From Sphingobacteriales bacterium 46-32 (GTDB taxonomy: Bacteria > Bacteroidota > Bacteroidia > Chitinophagales > Chitinophagaceae), in the NCBI GenBank assembly GCA_001898485.1, contig MKTY01000020.1, positions 806,001-870,000 of the forward strand: 64,000 nt of DNA. Direction: 5' to 3'. The notes below the pieces were generated by a model. That model searched no databases and had not been told where the DNA came from. It worked only from the letters and a program-made list of their open reading frames with translations. Shown here piece after piece: positions 33,701-43,057 of the stretch. Position 1 is the first letter of the stretch, and every line of letters starts with the position of its first letter. A program made the translations under genes and the position numbers.

Positions 33701-35233
33701 TCAATTCGTCCACACCTGTATGCCAAAAGCAGGGAGTTCTATCGGTAACGTCCCATTTTGTAGCCGCCTTTTTCCCTTTGCACCAAAGAGACTTTTCATT
33801 TTCCTACTGCCGTCAACAGACAGTACTGTCTGTTGTGCAATGCCCGACAGGTTGACAATTACTATTGCTCTATTCTTACCTTCTCGTCTGCCAAAACTTA
33901 GTACCTGGTCATTACCATTGGCAACAACCTCGTATTTTCCGGAAGCCAGTGCTTTATGCCCTTTTTTTAAGCGGATCATTTGCCTGTAATGATTCCATAG
34001 CGAAGCAGGGTCTTTCTTTTGTTCCTCCAGCGAAATACCGTCATTTGGCTTCATGCTGGTGCTATCCCACCATGGACCGGTATTTTTATACCATAATGCC
34101 ATACCCGGGCCATTGGCCCCGGTGTACCAGTCAAACGCTTCGCGAATGGGAATATCATTTCCATCGGTCATACCCTGTATGGCTTTCCCTTTCATGCCAA
34201 TCTCCTGTCCGTAGTAAATAGATGGAATACCTCCCATAAGCAGATTGAGGGTTGCTGCAATCCGGAGCTTTTGCTGGTTGATGTTTTTCACTGAAGCAAA
34301 CCGGGGCGTATCATGGTTTTCCAGAAAAACAACCTGTTGTCCGCCGGCAGGCAAATGCAGAAAAGTACTATCGGCCGCGGCCAGTATTTTTTTCTTGTCA
34401 AACGACTCAATGGCAAACTTCAACCTGAAAGCGAAAACGCGATCCACTGCGCCTTTGGTAATATAGTCGTATCCATAAGATCCCCAGTTGGCCTGTTCGG
34501 CAACAATCTGCAGGGCAGGATTCTTTTTTCGCAGGTCGTTGAGTAAAGGACTCCAGAAATCGTGAAACAGGTTAGTAAGACGGCCGGCGTAATCCAGGTC
34601 ATCCATCATATGATCGAGGCGGAAGCCGTCTACGCCATCGTCAAAGCGGCCATCTCCGTTGGGGTCCATCCAAAACTCCAGCACCCGCTTCGTATAATCT
34701 TTTACTGCCTGGCTGCGCATATCCACTACGGCAATCTGCTGCTTCGAATTGTTGTAGGTGGTAAATTCTGGAAAGTCAAAAAAATACCAGGGCTGGCGTT
34801 GCTCTTTGTCTTTATAAAATATGTAAGGGCTGTAGGGCGATGCGGGATTCTGATAAGACTCTTTAAACCAGGGATGTTTGCCCGTTACATATTGCATTTC
34901 CACATCCTGATAAATTTTCATCCTGCGCTGGTGCACTTCTTTTACAAGGGTCAGGTATTCCTGTATCGATCCATAGGCGGGATCGATCTTTTCAAAATCA
35001 GTAGCGAAATAGTTATGATAAAAATCTGACTGGTAAAGCGGTGTGAGCAGGATGGTCGTTACGCCCAGCTCCTGCAGATAGTTGAGCTGCCGGCGCATGC
35101 CTTCGAGATCGCCATGCCCATCGCCATTGCTGTCAAAAAAACTGCGTTGAAAAACATGATAGATGATTTCCGGCTGGCTGTAACCGGCTGCAAACTGTAT
35201 CGAAAAGACAAGGCAAAGCAATATTTTTTTCAT
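33701..35233 (-). CDS. Secreted alpha-amylase-family glycosidase (GH13)
   Basis: A 510-residue exported enzyme (signal peptide MKKILLCLVFSIQFAAGYSQ) of the GH13 family, which hydrolyses alpha-glucosidic bonds. All catalytic residues are visible: nucleophile Asp207 (GFRLDHMMD), acid/base Glu246 (QIVAEQANW) and Asp308 (FLENHDTPR). A Ca-site-like DSNGDGHGD is at 34-42. The C-terminal domain C is present (about 430-510). It lies 6 nt after the GH127-like gene as last member of the sugar operon. Confidence 0.92.
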   Translation of the reverse strand: MKKILLCLVFSIQFAAGYSQPEIIYHVFQRSFFDSNGDGHGDLEGMRRQLNYLQELGVTTILLTPLYQSDFYHNYFATDFEKIDPAYGSIQEYLTLVKEVHQRRMKIYQDVEMQYVTGKHPWFKESYQNPASPYSPYIFYKDKEQRQPWYFFDFPEFTTYNNSKQQIAVVDMRSQAVKDYTKRVLEFWMDPNGDGRFDDGVDGFRLDHMMDDLDYAGRLTNLFHDFWSPLLNDLRKKNPALQIVAEQANWGSYGYDYITKGAVDRVFAFRLKFAIESFDKKKILAAADSTFLHLPAGGQQVVFLENHDTPRFASVKNINQQKLRIAATLNLLMGGIPSIYYGQEIGMKGKAIQGMTDGNDIPIREAFDWYTGANGPGMALWYKNTGPWWDSTSMKPNDGISLEEQKKDPASLWNHYRQMIRLKKGHKALASGKYEVVANGNDQVLSFGRREGKNRAIVIVNLSGIAQQTVLSVDGSRKMKSLFGAKGKRRLQNGTLPIELPAFGIQVWTN

Positions 35234-35239
35234 ATCAGC

Positions 35240-37198
35240 TCATTTTTCTTTGAACGTAACCTGCCTCAAGATGGTTTGCGCCACCGGCTGCAGGGTGATA
35301 GTTTCAGTCTTTTTGCTGGCGGGATTGAATACGGTTGTTTTAAACAACAGCTTTTTATTTTTAACCTGCTGTAAGGGTTTACCGTCGTAGGTATAGACCA
35401 CCAGTCGCGAAGGCGTATACATTAAATCGCTGAATCCCTTTAATGGAAACGATTTCGTATGTTCGGCTGTAGCTGGCAGCGCATGAGCCAGTATCAATGC
35501 GCCATAGGTGAAATAGTATTCATTGTTACTATCCTGCTCCACACGGGGTGCCGCCATTAAGTCTAACTTTACTTTCTCCGTTCCCTTCCATTTTTTTCTA
35601 ACAACAATGTATTCACCTTCCATAACATATGCGGTACTGAGCTTGAAGGAAGTTGCCCAGGCGGGTTTACGAATTTTTAGTGCAAAATCCGCATCGTTGG
35701 CGCTCACTTCAAAAACGATGCGGTTTGAAAAAGGATAACTGGTTACCTGTTTTATGGTAACTACTTTGCCATCCACAGATGTATTCAGTTCAGAAGGGCC
35801 GAGCAAAGAAGCAACCAGATCCTGTCCCTGTCTGAGCCACATATACTGGATATAGTAGGGCGTTATCCTGCCTGCATTCGGCACACAGCATACCGCCGCA
35901 TCCTGATGCACAGGCGAGTATTTATAGCGGGTTTGATGTTTTACCAGTGTGTCGCCATTCAAACCACCTGTCATGTAATAGGAGTTATCCGATTTGAGAT
36001 AGGCAATACAGCTTAGTTCCGGATGACGCGCTCCCTGCGCTGCATTGAAAAACAGCCGCTCAATCTTATCTCCATAATCTTTTTCTCCGGTTTTGATCAG
36101 TAGTTCGGCATAACTGTGCAATAGCTCATGCAGAGAACAGTACTCATATCCCCGCGTAGTGGCATCTGCTTTTTTGCCACCAATCCATTCATCACCCACG
36201 GGCCCGCCGGTGGCTGTAGTGGTTTGCGCGATCTTTTGCAGAAAGTTTTTCAGTGCAAGGCCCAGCTGCGGATTTCCGGAAATATAGTAAGCCGCAGCTA
36301 CGGCACGTAAATGTTCATAGGTATGCACACCATGCCCTTTTAACGGAAGGGATGCGTCCATCAATTTTTTATATTGCGCATCTTCATTCAATATGTGTTG
36401 CGAAAAATCTTTATAACAGAAGAGCGCATAATCGAGGTATGCCTGTTTGCCGGTAATACGATACAGGCTTTCCAGTACATCTGTAAAAGTGAGGCCGTGT
36501 GAAAGACCTCCCACATCCGGCTTTTGCGAATAAAATGGACGCGATTGATTGATGGGATAATGTTGCATTACATTCTGCACTGCTCTTTCAATAGCTGTCA
36601 AAACGGTTGGGTCCTTCGTGTAATCATACCAGGCCAGCAGTCCCCGCAATACGGTTGTCTTGGCCCATAGTTCGCCGTTTTCATTATCAAACTGATAACG
36701 TAAGTCCCTGTCATAAATACCGAGATAACCATCGGCATCCTGCGTGGAAAGCAGGTAATCGACAGATTTTTTTACACGGGCCAGATGATAATTATCATTG
36801 GCCAGTATGGCGCTGCGGATATATCCATCGAGCCAGTTGCCCTGTGTTTCACTATTCCACCAAAGAAATTGTACCTGCCAGTCGCCTTCCACACCCAGCG
36901 CACCTACATCTTTGCTTTTTACATTTTTAGTGAGCCGTTGGCTGCCATAAATATCATCCTTTAAAATAAGGTCGGGCACCAGGCTGTCGAGGTGGCCGGT
37001 AAAGCCAGCCAGATTTTGCTGTAGCTGTGCCAAAAGCCAGCCTTCGGGCTTCACTGCGCCGAAAGGCAGCGGCTGGTACACTTCTTTTATTGATTGCTGC
37101 TGTTGAAAAGGGTCTGTTGACTGCGCCATCAGGTAAGTATTATATAAACAATAACTGATTGTAAAGACTATGAGTTGTTTCCATACTGGTTTTTGCAT
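35240..37198 (-). CDS. GH127-like (DUF1680) glycoside hydrolase, secreted
   Basis: About 652 residues from ATG 37198 (MQKPVWKQL), preceding codons not being needed for the signal peptide (QLIVFTISYCLYNTYLMAQ). The alpha/alpha-toroid part runs through residues about 60-430 (DGYIRSAILANDNYHLARVKKSVDYLLSTQDADGYLG). The zinc-site region CCVPNAGR fits the Cys-Zn active site of GH127/GH146 beta-L-arabinofuranosidases. A beta-rich C-terminal region follows. Exact specificity cannot be read from sequence. It lies between the MFS porter and the GH13 gene. Confidence 0.88.
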   Translation of the reverse strand: MQKPVWKQLIVFTISYCLYNTYLMAQSTDPFQQQQSIKEVYQPLPFGAVKPEGWLLAQLQQNLAGFTGHLDSLVPDLILKDDIYGSQRLTKNVKSKDVGALGVEGDWQVQFLWWNSETQGNWLDGYIRSAILANDNYHLARVKKSVDYLLSTQDADGYLGIYDRDLRYQFDNENGELWAKTTVLRGLLAWYDYTKDPTVLTAIERAVQNVMQHYPINQSRPFYSQKPDVGGLSHGLTFTDVLESLYRITGKQAYLDYALFCYKDFSQHILNEDAQYKKLMDASLPLKGHGVHTYEHLRAVAAAYYISGNPQLGLALKNFLQKIAQTTTATGGPVGDEWIGGKKADATTRGYEYCSLHELLHSYAELLIKTGEKDYGDKIERLFFNAAQGARHPELSCIAYLKSDNSYYMTGGLNGDTLVKHQTRYKYSPVHQDAAVCCVPNAGRITPYYIQYMWLRQGQDLVASLLGPSELNTSVDGKVVTIKQVTSYPFSNRIVFEVSANDADFALKIRKPAWATSFKLSTAYVMEGEYIVVRKKWKGTEKVKLDLMAAPRVEQDSNNEYYFTYGALILAHALPATAEHTKSFPLKGFSDLMYTPSRLVVYTYDGKPLQQVKNKKLLFKTTVFNPASKKTETITLQPVAQTILRQVTFKEK

Positions 37199-37243
37199 AA
37201 CTACTTTTTTGTGAATACAGATATGCTTTCTGCATTCCATGTA

Positions 37244-38659
37244 CTACTGTTTGGCAGCCTCCACATCCGGCTCGCTGGCCGGTGATGGCCGGGCTGTATG
37301 CCAGAGTTCATCCATTTGTTCGAGTGTCTTATTTCTTGTTTCGGGTACATATTTTCCTACAAACAACAATGCCAGCAAACAAAGCACTGCGAAGAGCAGG
37401 AACGGGAAGGCACCATGAAATGTCTGTTGCAGCCACTTATCGCCGGTGAGTAAAGGGAAGGTTTGCGACACCAGAAAGTTGGCAATCCATTGTACAAACA
37501 CGGCAAGCGATAAAGCCAGGCTTCGGACTCTGTTGGGAAATATCTCGGCCAACAATACCCATACAACAGGGCCCCATGAAATAGAAAAAGAAGCCATGAA
37601 TAATAAAAGGAAAGGTAACAGCCAGGCACTGGTAATCTGATAATAAGCCGCTATGCCTACAATGGCCAGCGCAACAAACATTCCTGCCGAACCAATATAA
37701 AGCAACGGTTTGCGGCCCAGTTTATCGACGAGATAAATAGCAACAATGGTAAATATCATATTCACGACGCCCAGCAGGCTGGTTTGCAGCAATGAGCTAT
37801 CTGTATTGCTGCCAAAACTTTTGAATATTTCAGGAGCGTAGTAAAGTATGGCATTGATACCGGTGATCTGCTGAAATACGGAAAGTCCAATACCCACCAG
37901 CAATGCCAGCCGGAGACTGGGCTGCAACAGCGCACGCCAGCTTGTTTTTTCCTGATTTTTCAGCGAATCAAGAATTTGCTGTCCGGTACGTGCCGCTGTT
38001 TCTTTATTATTAAACCGTTCCAGTATGCCGAAAGCCCTGGTTGATTTGTTTTTCATGAGCAGCCATCGGGGACTTTCAGGAATAAAAAAAAGCAATACCA
38101 TATACAGTATGGAAGGAATGGCTTCCGAACCAAACATCCATCTCCATCCCTTTTGCAGGTTCCATTCTTCATTACCCTGTAGGGCTATAAGATAATTCAC
38201 AAAATAAACAGTGACGATGCCGATCACTATCGCCAGTTGATTATAGGCCACCAGTGATCCTCTTTTTTCCGCAGGTGCTATCTCGGCTATGTACATTGGT
38301 ACTACCATGGAGGCAATACCCACACCAATGCCGCCGATGATACGATAGATAATAAATGAAGTAAAGCTATCGGGCAGTGCGGTTCCTACCGAACAGATGA
38401 GGAAAAGAATGGCCGATACTATCATACACCATTTCCTCCCAAAACGTGAACTAAGGTAATCGGCCAGAAGAGCGCCGAAAAGACAACCTACCAGTGCACT
38501 TGAAATAGCCCAGCCGGTTTCCAGTGTATTCAGGGAAAAGTAGATGGTTAGGTTTCCGATAGCACCGGAGATAACAGCTGTATCGTAACCAAACAGCAGT
38601 CCGCCTATGGCGGCTATAAGCGCAATCGGTCGCAGGTTATTATTGGTCGATGCGGACAT
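37244..38659 (-). CDS. Sugar:proton symporter, MFS sugar porter family
   Basis: A 471-residue inner-membrane protein with twelve helices. Sugar-porter signatures are intact: GGLLFGYDTAVISGA, RFGRKW, RIIGGIGVGIASMVVPMYIAEIAP, PESPRWLL, QITGINAILYYAPEIF and VPETRNKTLEQM. It is closest in style to XylE-like importers for hexoses or pentoses. Its start overlaps the end of the isomerase gene by 20 nt, so translation is coupled. Confidence 0.93.
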   Translation of the reverse strand: MSASTNNNLRPIALIAAIGGLLFGYDTAVISGAIGNLTIYFSLNTLETGWAISSALVGCLFGALLADYLSSRFGRKWCMIVSAILFLICSVGTALPDSFTSFIIYRIIGGIGVGIASMVVPMYIAEIAPAEKRGSLVAYNQLAIVIGIVTVYFVNYLIALQGNEEWNLQKGWRWMFGSEAIPSILYMVLLFFIPESPRWLLMKNKSTRAFGILERFNNKETAARTGQQILDSLKNQEKTSWRALLQPSLRLALLVGIGLSVFQQITGINAILYYAPEIFKSFGSNTDSSLLQTSLLGVVNMIFTIVAIYLVDKLGRKPLLYIGSAGMFVALAIVGIAAYYQITSAWLLPFLLLFMASFSISWGPVVWVLLAEIFPNRVRSLALSLAVFVQWIANFLVSQTFPLLTGDKWLQQTFHGAFPFLLFAVLCLLALLFVGKYVPETRNKTLEQMDELWHTARPSPASEPDVEAAKQ

Positions 38660-39482
38660 GTAATTGTTTTTTAAGCGTGTTCATTAAGCGGACATTTATA
38701 GCCCATTGATCACCGATAGGTTGTTGCGTAAATGGCAGGAGGGGCATATAAGGCCGTGGGCCAAATTCCGGACAGATGGTGAGTTGCGGCCGTTGACGCG
38801 AGAGGTTGCTGTCAACAATCTGCTGCCACCAGTTTATAAACGCTTTTACATGTTTAGCCCACTCTGGAGCAAACGGATCGCTAACCTGGGGAGCCTGTTC
38901 GTGACCCACGCGGGCATGCAAATGTGATACATATGGAAAGATGTCCTTTAATATATGCTGCTGGTCTTCGAGCAGGCTTTCCGATACAGTACACCAGTGC
39001 GAAAGATCGGCCGCCAGCTCAAGCTCCGGAAAACGCTGCAGATAAGGCAACAGGCTGCTGGCATGAAAAGAAAACCGGCCACGATGTGTTTCATGTACAA
39101 TGCGTACGCCGGTTTGCTGTGCTACTTTCAGACTGGCTTCAATAATACGGCAGTTGTCATCAAATGAAAAATGATCCCTGCCGGTATGTGAGTTAATAAA
39201 GTCTGGCCTTAATGCAATCAGCTCATTGAGCCTTTTTATCATGCGGCTTATATACTGATCAACCGTTTCATTTGCCGGAGGCAATACCTGCTGGGCTATG
39301 AAGATGAATTCCTTTTCGGAACGCAGAAAGTCGAGTTCGTAATTGAGTTCCTTAATAAATGTCTTCGATTCAGGAACGTTGATTTCGATACCATCAAAAG
39401 CCGCCTCCTGCACCCGCTCCAGAAATGCGGTTGCACTCAGCTGCTCCTGTCCCCAATAGGGACAAACATATTTTAGTAGCAT
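38640..39482 (-). CDS. Sugar phosphate isomerase/epimerase-like TIM barrel
   Basis: A 280-residue protein of the AP endonuclease 2/xylose isomerase-like TIM-barrel superfamily. Visible are DGIEINVPESKTF, NSHTGRDHFS, IVHETHRGRFSFH with metal-ligand Glu and His, and LAADLSHWCTVSE. It probably interconverts ketose and aldose forms of the imported sugar or a derivative. It lies 12 nt after the PhyH gene and overlaps the MFS gene. Confidence 0.88.
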   Translation of the reverse strand: MLLKYVCPYWGQEQLSATAFLERVQEAAFDGIEINVPESKTFIKELNYELDFLRSEKEFIFIAQQVLPPANETVDQYISRMIKRLNELIALRPDFINSHTGRDHFSFDDNCRIIEASLKVAQQTGVRIVHETHRGRFSFHASSLLPYLQRFPELELAADLSHWCTVSESLLEDQQHILKDIFPYVSHLHARVGHEQAPQVSDPFAPEWAKHVKAFINWWQQIVDSNLSRQRPQLTICPEFGPRPYMPLLPFTQQPIGDQWAINVRLMNTLKKQLHVRIDQ

Positions 39483-39494
39483 GAGCAGCTTATA

Positions 39495-40322
39495 TTATGG
39501 CTGATACAAAACGGGGTTGATAGGGCTGTTGATGATCTCACCAACGGTCGCTCCGGGGCACCAGGTATTCCAGTCGTGTTCCTGATTTTTGTTCTCCGGC
39601 TTCTTCAGTATCATATCGCGATCCATATAGATGATGGTCATCACCTTTCGCATCTCGCTGGTGCTATTGGCGCCGGCGCGGTGAAATACCCAGCCTGAGT
39701 GAAAGCTTACTTCGCCCAGGTCAAACGGTTCGATAATATGTTTGAAATCTGTAACGCGCAGGCGCTGCTGGATGATGGTTTCGCTTTCATCGCCAATAGC
39801 CAGCTCGCGGCCTTCTACTATCTGGTGACTGGCTGCGCTGAACTCAAGAGGCCCCATTTCGAGCGGTGTGGCCTGCAGGGGAATCCAGGCAGTAACGGTT
39901 TTATCGGTTTGCAGTGGCCAGTAGTACTGATCGGCATGCCAGGGAGTAATGCCCCCGCCGGCTTCCTTGTACAATGCCTGATCGTGATACAGCCTCACAC
40001 CTTCTACCTGCATCAGGTCGGCCGCTATTTTGGCGATGCGCCGGCTAAACACCAGTGCTTTTATACGTTCATCTTCGCGCCAAAGATTAAAGAGCTGCAG
40101 AAAGGCCTTTCCATAAGTGTCTCTCTCTTCGAGCTTTTGAGTAGCCGTATTAAGCGCTGTTACCCTGGCCGAAATTACTTCGTTAAAGTAGGCGAGTGTG
40201 GGTGCATCGAGCACCTCTTTGAGTTTGATATAACGATTGGTTTGGTAGTACGCGATCTGATCATCGCTAAGCGCATAAGGAACATCCAGCACTTGCTGAA
40301 TAGTAGCAGGTATGGCAGACAT
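39495..40322 (-). CDS. PhyH-family Fe(II)/2-oxoglutarate dioxygenase
   Basis: A 275-residue phytanoyl-CoA dioxygenase-like enzyme from ATG 40322 (MSAIPATIQQ). The iron triad is seen in WHADQYYW (HxD) and the distal His in FHSGWVFHRAGANS; the Arg for 2-oxoglutarate follows. Such enzymes hydroxylate small molecules. First gene of the sugar operon, facing the AraC gene. A -7 box TATGTTTG (minus strand, 40338-40345) lies 16 nt before the start. Confidence 0.88.
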   Translation of the reverse strand: MSAIPATIQQVLDVPYALSDDQIAYYQTNRYIKLKEVLDAPTLAYFNEVISARVTALNTATQKLEERDTYGKAFLQLFNLWREDERIKALVFSRRIAKIAADLMQVEGVRLYHDQALYKEAGGGITPWHADQYYWPLQTDKTVTAWIPLQATPLEMGPLEFSAASHQIVEGRELAIGDESETIIQQRLRVTDFKHIIEPFDLGEVSFHSGWVFHRAGANSTSEMRKVMTIIYMDRDMILKKPENKNQEHDWNTWCPGATVGEIINSPINPVLYQP

Positions 40323-40337
40323 ATCGTATAGTTTATA

Positions 40338-40409
40338 CAAACATAGACCAGGCCCCAGCAACAATCAGGCACAGCAATGCAAATACTAACACTATATTGA
40401 CTAAATTTG
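40338..40409. promoter_or_regulatory. Divergent promoters of sugar operon and AraC gene
   Basis: Minus strand: TATGTTTG at 40338-40345 for the PhyH operon. Plus strand: TAAATTTG at 40402-40409 for the AraC gene. Both match TAnnTTTG. The about 60 bp between them is where AraC would bind. Confidence 0.5.
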
Positions 40410-40465
40410 AGCACATAGTGAAATTTCAGGCATATATTGTATGTATTATAAAATAAAGAATAGGG

Positions 40466-41317
40466 TTGAAAGCGGCATATGAAGATATAGACAGTAAAAA
40501 AGGGGATGCGTCTTTCCTCGCTTATGAGCTAAACGTTCCTTATTTCCCTTTCAAATGGCATTATCATCCGGAATATGAGCTGACGTTGATAGTAAAGGGA
40601 AGCGGCAAACGAATGGTAGGCGACAGTCATATGAACTTCGAAGCGGGCGATCTTGTACTCATCGGTCCGGATATGCCTCATACCTGGGTAAGCGATGATC
40701 AGCGTAAACGAAACCGTTCAAGTGCGATTGTGATACAATTCAGTGAGCAGTTTATAGAATCCTTACTGCAGCCGGTGGAGCTGGCGGCAATAAGCCGGCT
40801 GCTGGCCGACTCTGCCGATGGTCTTTTTTTTACGCAACAGTCTACCAAAAAAATCCGCGACCAGGTGCAGGCATTACCTTCAAAGCAGGGAGTGGAAAAG
40901 ATCACCGCCTTACTGCTCATACTCGATCAGCTGGCCGCTCAGCGCAAAAGCCGGCTGGCTTCTCCTTATTATACCGGGGTAAAAGGGAAAGAAAATGAAC
41001 ATCGCCTCAATAAAGTGTGCCGCTATCTGCAAAAACATGCCAGTGAAAAACTGAGTGTAAATAATGCCGCTTCGCTGATTCATTTATCAGACAGCGCCTT
41101 TTGTAAATTCTTCAAACGGGCCACGGGCAAAACATTTTCGGATTACCTCAACGAGATCAGGGTAGGTCTTGCCTGTCAGCAATTGACCGAATCGGATAAG
41201 CCGGTGGCCGGTATTGCCTACGAATGTGGATTTGAAAGCCTCACCTATTTCAATCGTGTCTTTTTAAGAAAGAAAGGAGTGACGCCAAGGGTGTTTAGAA
41301 AAGACTATCAGCGCTGA
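40466..41317 (+). CDS. AraC-family regulator of the sugar locus
   Basis: A 283-residue regulator. The N-terminal cupin (about 20-95, FPFKWHYHPEYELTLIVKGSGKRMVGDS) binds the sugar signal and the two C-terminal HTH motifs (about 185-283) bind DNA: LSVNNAASLIHLSDSAFCKFFKRATGKTFSDYL and PVAGIAYECGFESLTYFNRVF. The start is probably TTG at 40466, because an in-frame stop lies four codons upstream and no ATG precedes the cupin. It faces the dioxygenase-isomerase-porter-GH127-GH13 operon and likely activates it. Confidence 0.9.
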   Translation: MKAAYEDIDSKKGDASFLAYELNVPYFPFKWHYHPEYELTLIVKGSGKRMVGDSHMNFEAGDLVLIGPDMPHTWVSDDQRKRNRSSAIVIQFSEQFIESLLQPVELAAISRLLADSADGLFFTQQSTKKIRDQVQALPSKQGVEKITALLLILDQLAAQRKSRLASPYYTGVKGKENEHRLNKVCRYLQKHASEKLSVNNAASLIHLSDSAFCKFFKRATGKTFSDYLNEIRVGLACQQLTESDKPVAGIAYECGFESLTYFNRVFLRKKGVTPRVFRKDYQR

Positions 41318-41382
41318 GTAATATCGATCTCGTCAGCAACAAAGCTTGTTTCTTAATCCCTGATCAGCAATAATAGCCCCGA

Positions 41383-42528
41383 TCATTTTTTTTCAAACAG
41401 CTTTTCCAACGCTTTCTCCAGTTTTGGTCCCCGGAGGTTTTTGTCAATTATGCGGCCCTGGGGGTCGAGCAGGAAGTTTTTGGGGATGCTGGTAACCCGG
41501 TATTTTTTTCTGATTTTACTGTCTTTATCCATCAGCTGTGTCCAGCTAAGTTTATCTTTTTTGATTGCTGCCAGCCATTTTTCGCGGTCTTCGGGCAGGT
41601 CGATCGTCACACTCAGTATTGTAAAATTTTTGTTGTGGTAGCGTTCCAATGCTTCCAGCAAATACGGGTGTTCGGCACGGCAGGGTGTGCACCAGCTGGC
41701 CCAGAAGTCGAGTAACACATATTTTCCTTTGTACGACTCCAGCGGCACCAGCTTATTGGCGGTATCGGGCAACTCAAATGCCGGCGCGGTTTTACCAATA
41801 GCCAGCGTCTCATCATAAGCACGGGCTTTTATCCCTTTGCCGTAAGTGCTGTTCTTCTCTTTTTCAGACAGAGTTTCATACAGCCTTCTGACCTCGGGTT
41901 CAACTTTCTCTTTATCAGCTGCAAAACTGAGTGTTTGAGACAATGCATATATCATTGCCGGAGAATGCGGGTTTGTGCCCGCATAGGTTAAAAACTGTTC
42001 CGCCATTCGCTGGCTAAGCGAATCAATTCTGGCATCCAGCAGGTTTACAGCTTCTTTATCGCCTTTTTCTTTATTGATTTTCTGTTCGGCCAGCAGCAAC
42101 ATTTTTTCTTTTGAATAGGGCAGGCGCAGTTTTTCCAGCTTTACGTATTCGTTATATGCCTCCGAACCCTGCACCCGGATATTGGAAAACGAATCAATAG
42201 AAGTAATGCTCACATTGGTTCCATCCAGTATAAGGACGCGCATATACCGGTCTTTATACGACTCCGGGTTTTTGGGCGAGCGTATAAACATGGTCATAAA
42301 ACAGGGACGGTCAGTACTTTTTAACTCGTATGTATATTTGTTTCCCACAACCGGCGTACTGTCCGTATTGTTGTTGCCACTATAGATAAAATAAATGTAA
42401 GAAACAGGCTCGGGTATATTTCTAAGCTCTCCCTCAATGACCATTTTATCGTTATCGTTTTGTGCGAGCGTTGTGGTAAAACAGCAAAATGTCAGAAACG
42501 CAGTAAGGAAATAGCAGGATAAATACAT
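41383..42528 (-). CDS. TlpA-like thioredoxin with DUF4369-like N-terminus
   Basis: About 381 residues from ATG 42528 (MYLSCYFLTAFLTFCCFTTTLAQ, a signal peptide). The N-terminal domain (about 25-120) resembles DUF4369, a helical middle follows, and the C-terminal TlpA/AhpC domain has the active site FWASWCTPCRAEHPYLL and the cis-Pro RVTSIPKNFLLDPQG. Periplasmic thiol reductase for other exported proteins. It is the intact relative of the remnant at 42662. Confidence 0.9.
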   Translation of the reverse strand: MYLSCYFLTAFLTFCCFTTTLAQNDNDKMVIEGELRNIPEPVSYIYFIYSGNNNTDSTPVVGNKYTYELKSTDRPCFMTMFIRSPKNPESYKDRYMRVLILDGTNVSITSIDSFSNIRVQGSEAYNEYVKLEKLRLPYSKEKMLLLAEQKINKEKGDKEAVNLLDARIDSLSQRMAEQFLTYAGTNPHSPAMIYALSQTLSFAADKEKVEPEVRRLYETLSEKEKNSTYGKGIKARAYDETLAIGKTAPAFELPDTANKLVPLESYKGKYVLLDFWASWCTPCRAEHPYLLEALERYHNKNFTILSVTIDLPEDREKWLAAIKKDKLSWTQLMDKDSKIRKKYRVTSIPKNFLLDPQGRIIDKNLRGPKLEKALEKLFEKK

Positions 42529-42661
42529 GGGAATAGCTGGTTTGGTTATAATTAGAAGCTCTGCGGGCATAGGCCGTATTTACATAAGAAAATCCGGTAA
42601 TGGTTCCGTTGAACTATTAAAATAAGATGATACCCGGCTTATATTCCATAAATACAGCTGC

Positions 42662-42800
42662 TTATTTTTTCAGCAGTTTCATCAGCAGTTCATAGACCTC
42701 TCGCGGCCGTTCTGTTCTTTTGTAAAGAATTTTTCCTTCGCGGTCGATAATGGCATAATGAGGAATGCCATTGATGCCGTTTTTATGCAGAAAAATTGTT
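42662..42800 (-). pseudogene. Remnant of a second TlpA-like thioredoxin (C-terminus only)
   Basis: On the minus strand, about 44 codons read QTIFLHKNGINGIPHY, AIIDREGKILYKRTERP, REVYELLMKLLKK, stop at 42662-42664. This is the C-terminal strand-helix of a TlpA-type thioredoxin with its cis-Pro (GIPHY). Everything upstream, including the CxxC, is missing. The homology ends near 42790-42800, exactly where an AraC remnant begins on the other strand. Confidence 0.75.
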
Positions 42801-43008
42801 TGTCACGCCCAAACACCTGATCACGGTGTGTAAAAAAGTATCGGAAAAAACGCCGGGCACTTTGATTGCGGAAGCAATGCTGGCCGAAGCCAGGCTATTA
42901 CTGGCTATGCCCGAGCAGAACATTAGTACGGTAAGTGCCGCGCTGGGCTATAGTTCGGTAGCTGCTTTCAGTAAATTCTTCGGAAGAATACAGGTGTTGC
43001 GCCTTTGA
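42796..43008 (+). pseudogene. Remnant of an AraC-family regulator (HTH part)
   Basis: 70 codons: FVTPKHLITVCKKVSEKTPG and AEARLLLAMPEQNISTVSAALGYSSVAAFSKFFGR are the two HTH motifs of a typical Bacteroidota AraC regulator. There is no N-terminal domain and the last residues (IQVLRL) leave the family pattern, so both ends are broken. The TTG at 42796 is not a credible start. Confidence 0.75.
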
Positions 43009-43057
43009 TTTTTAGAAATGGGAAATAAGCGCGACGCATTCTTTCATCTGTTGATGT

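Noticed and set aside
42571-43057. Insertion sequence at the scar
   Set aside because: No transposase remnant or terminal inverted repeats visible; the structure fits a deletion or recombination joint.
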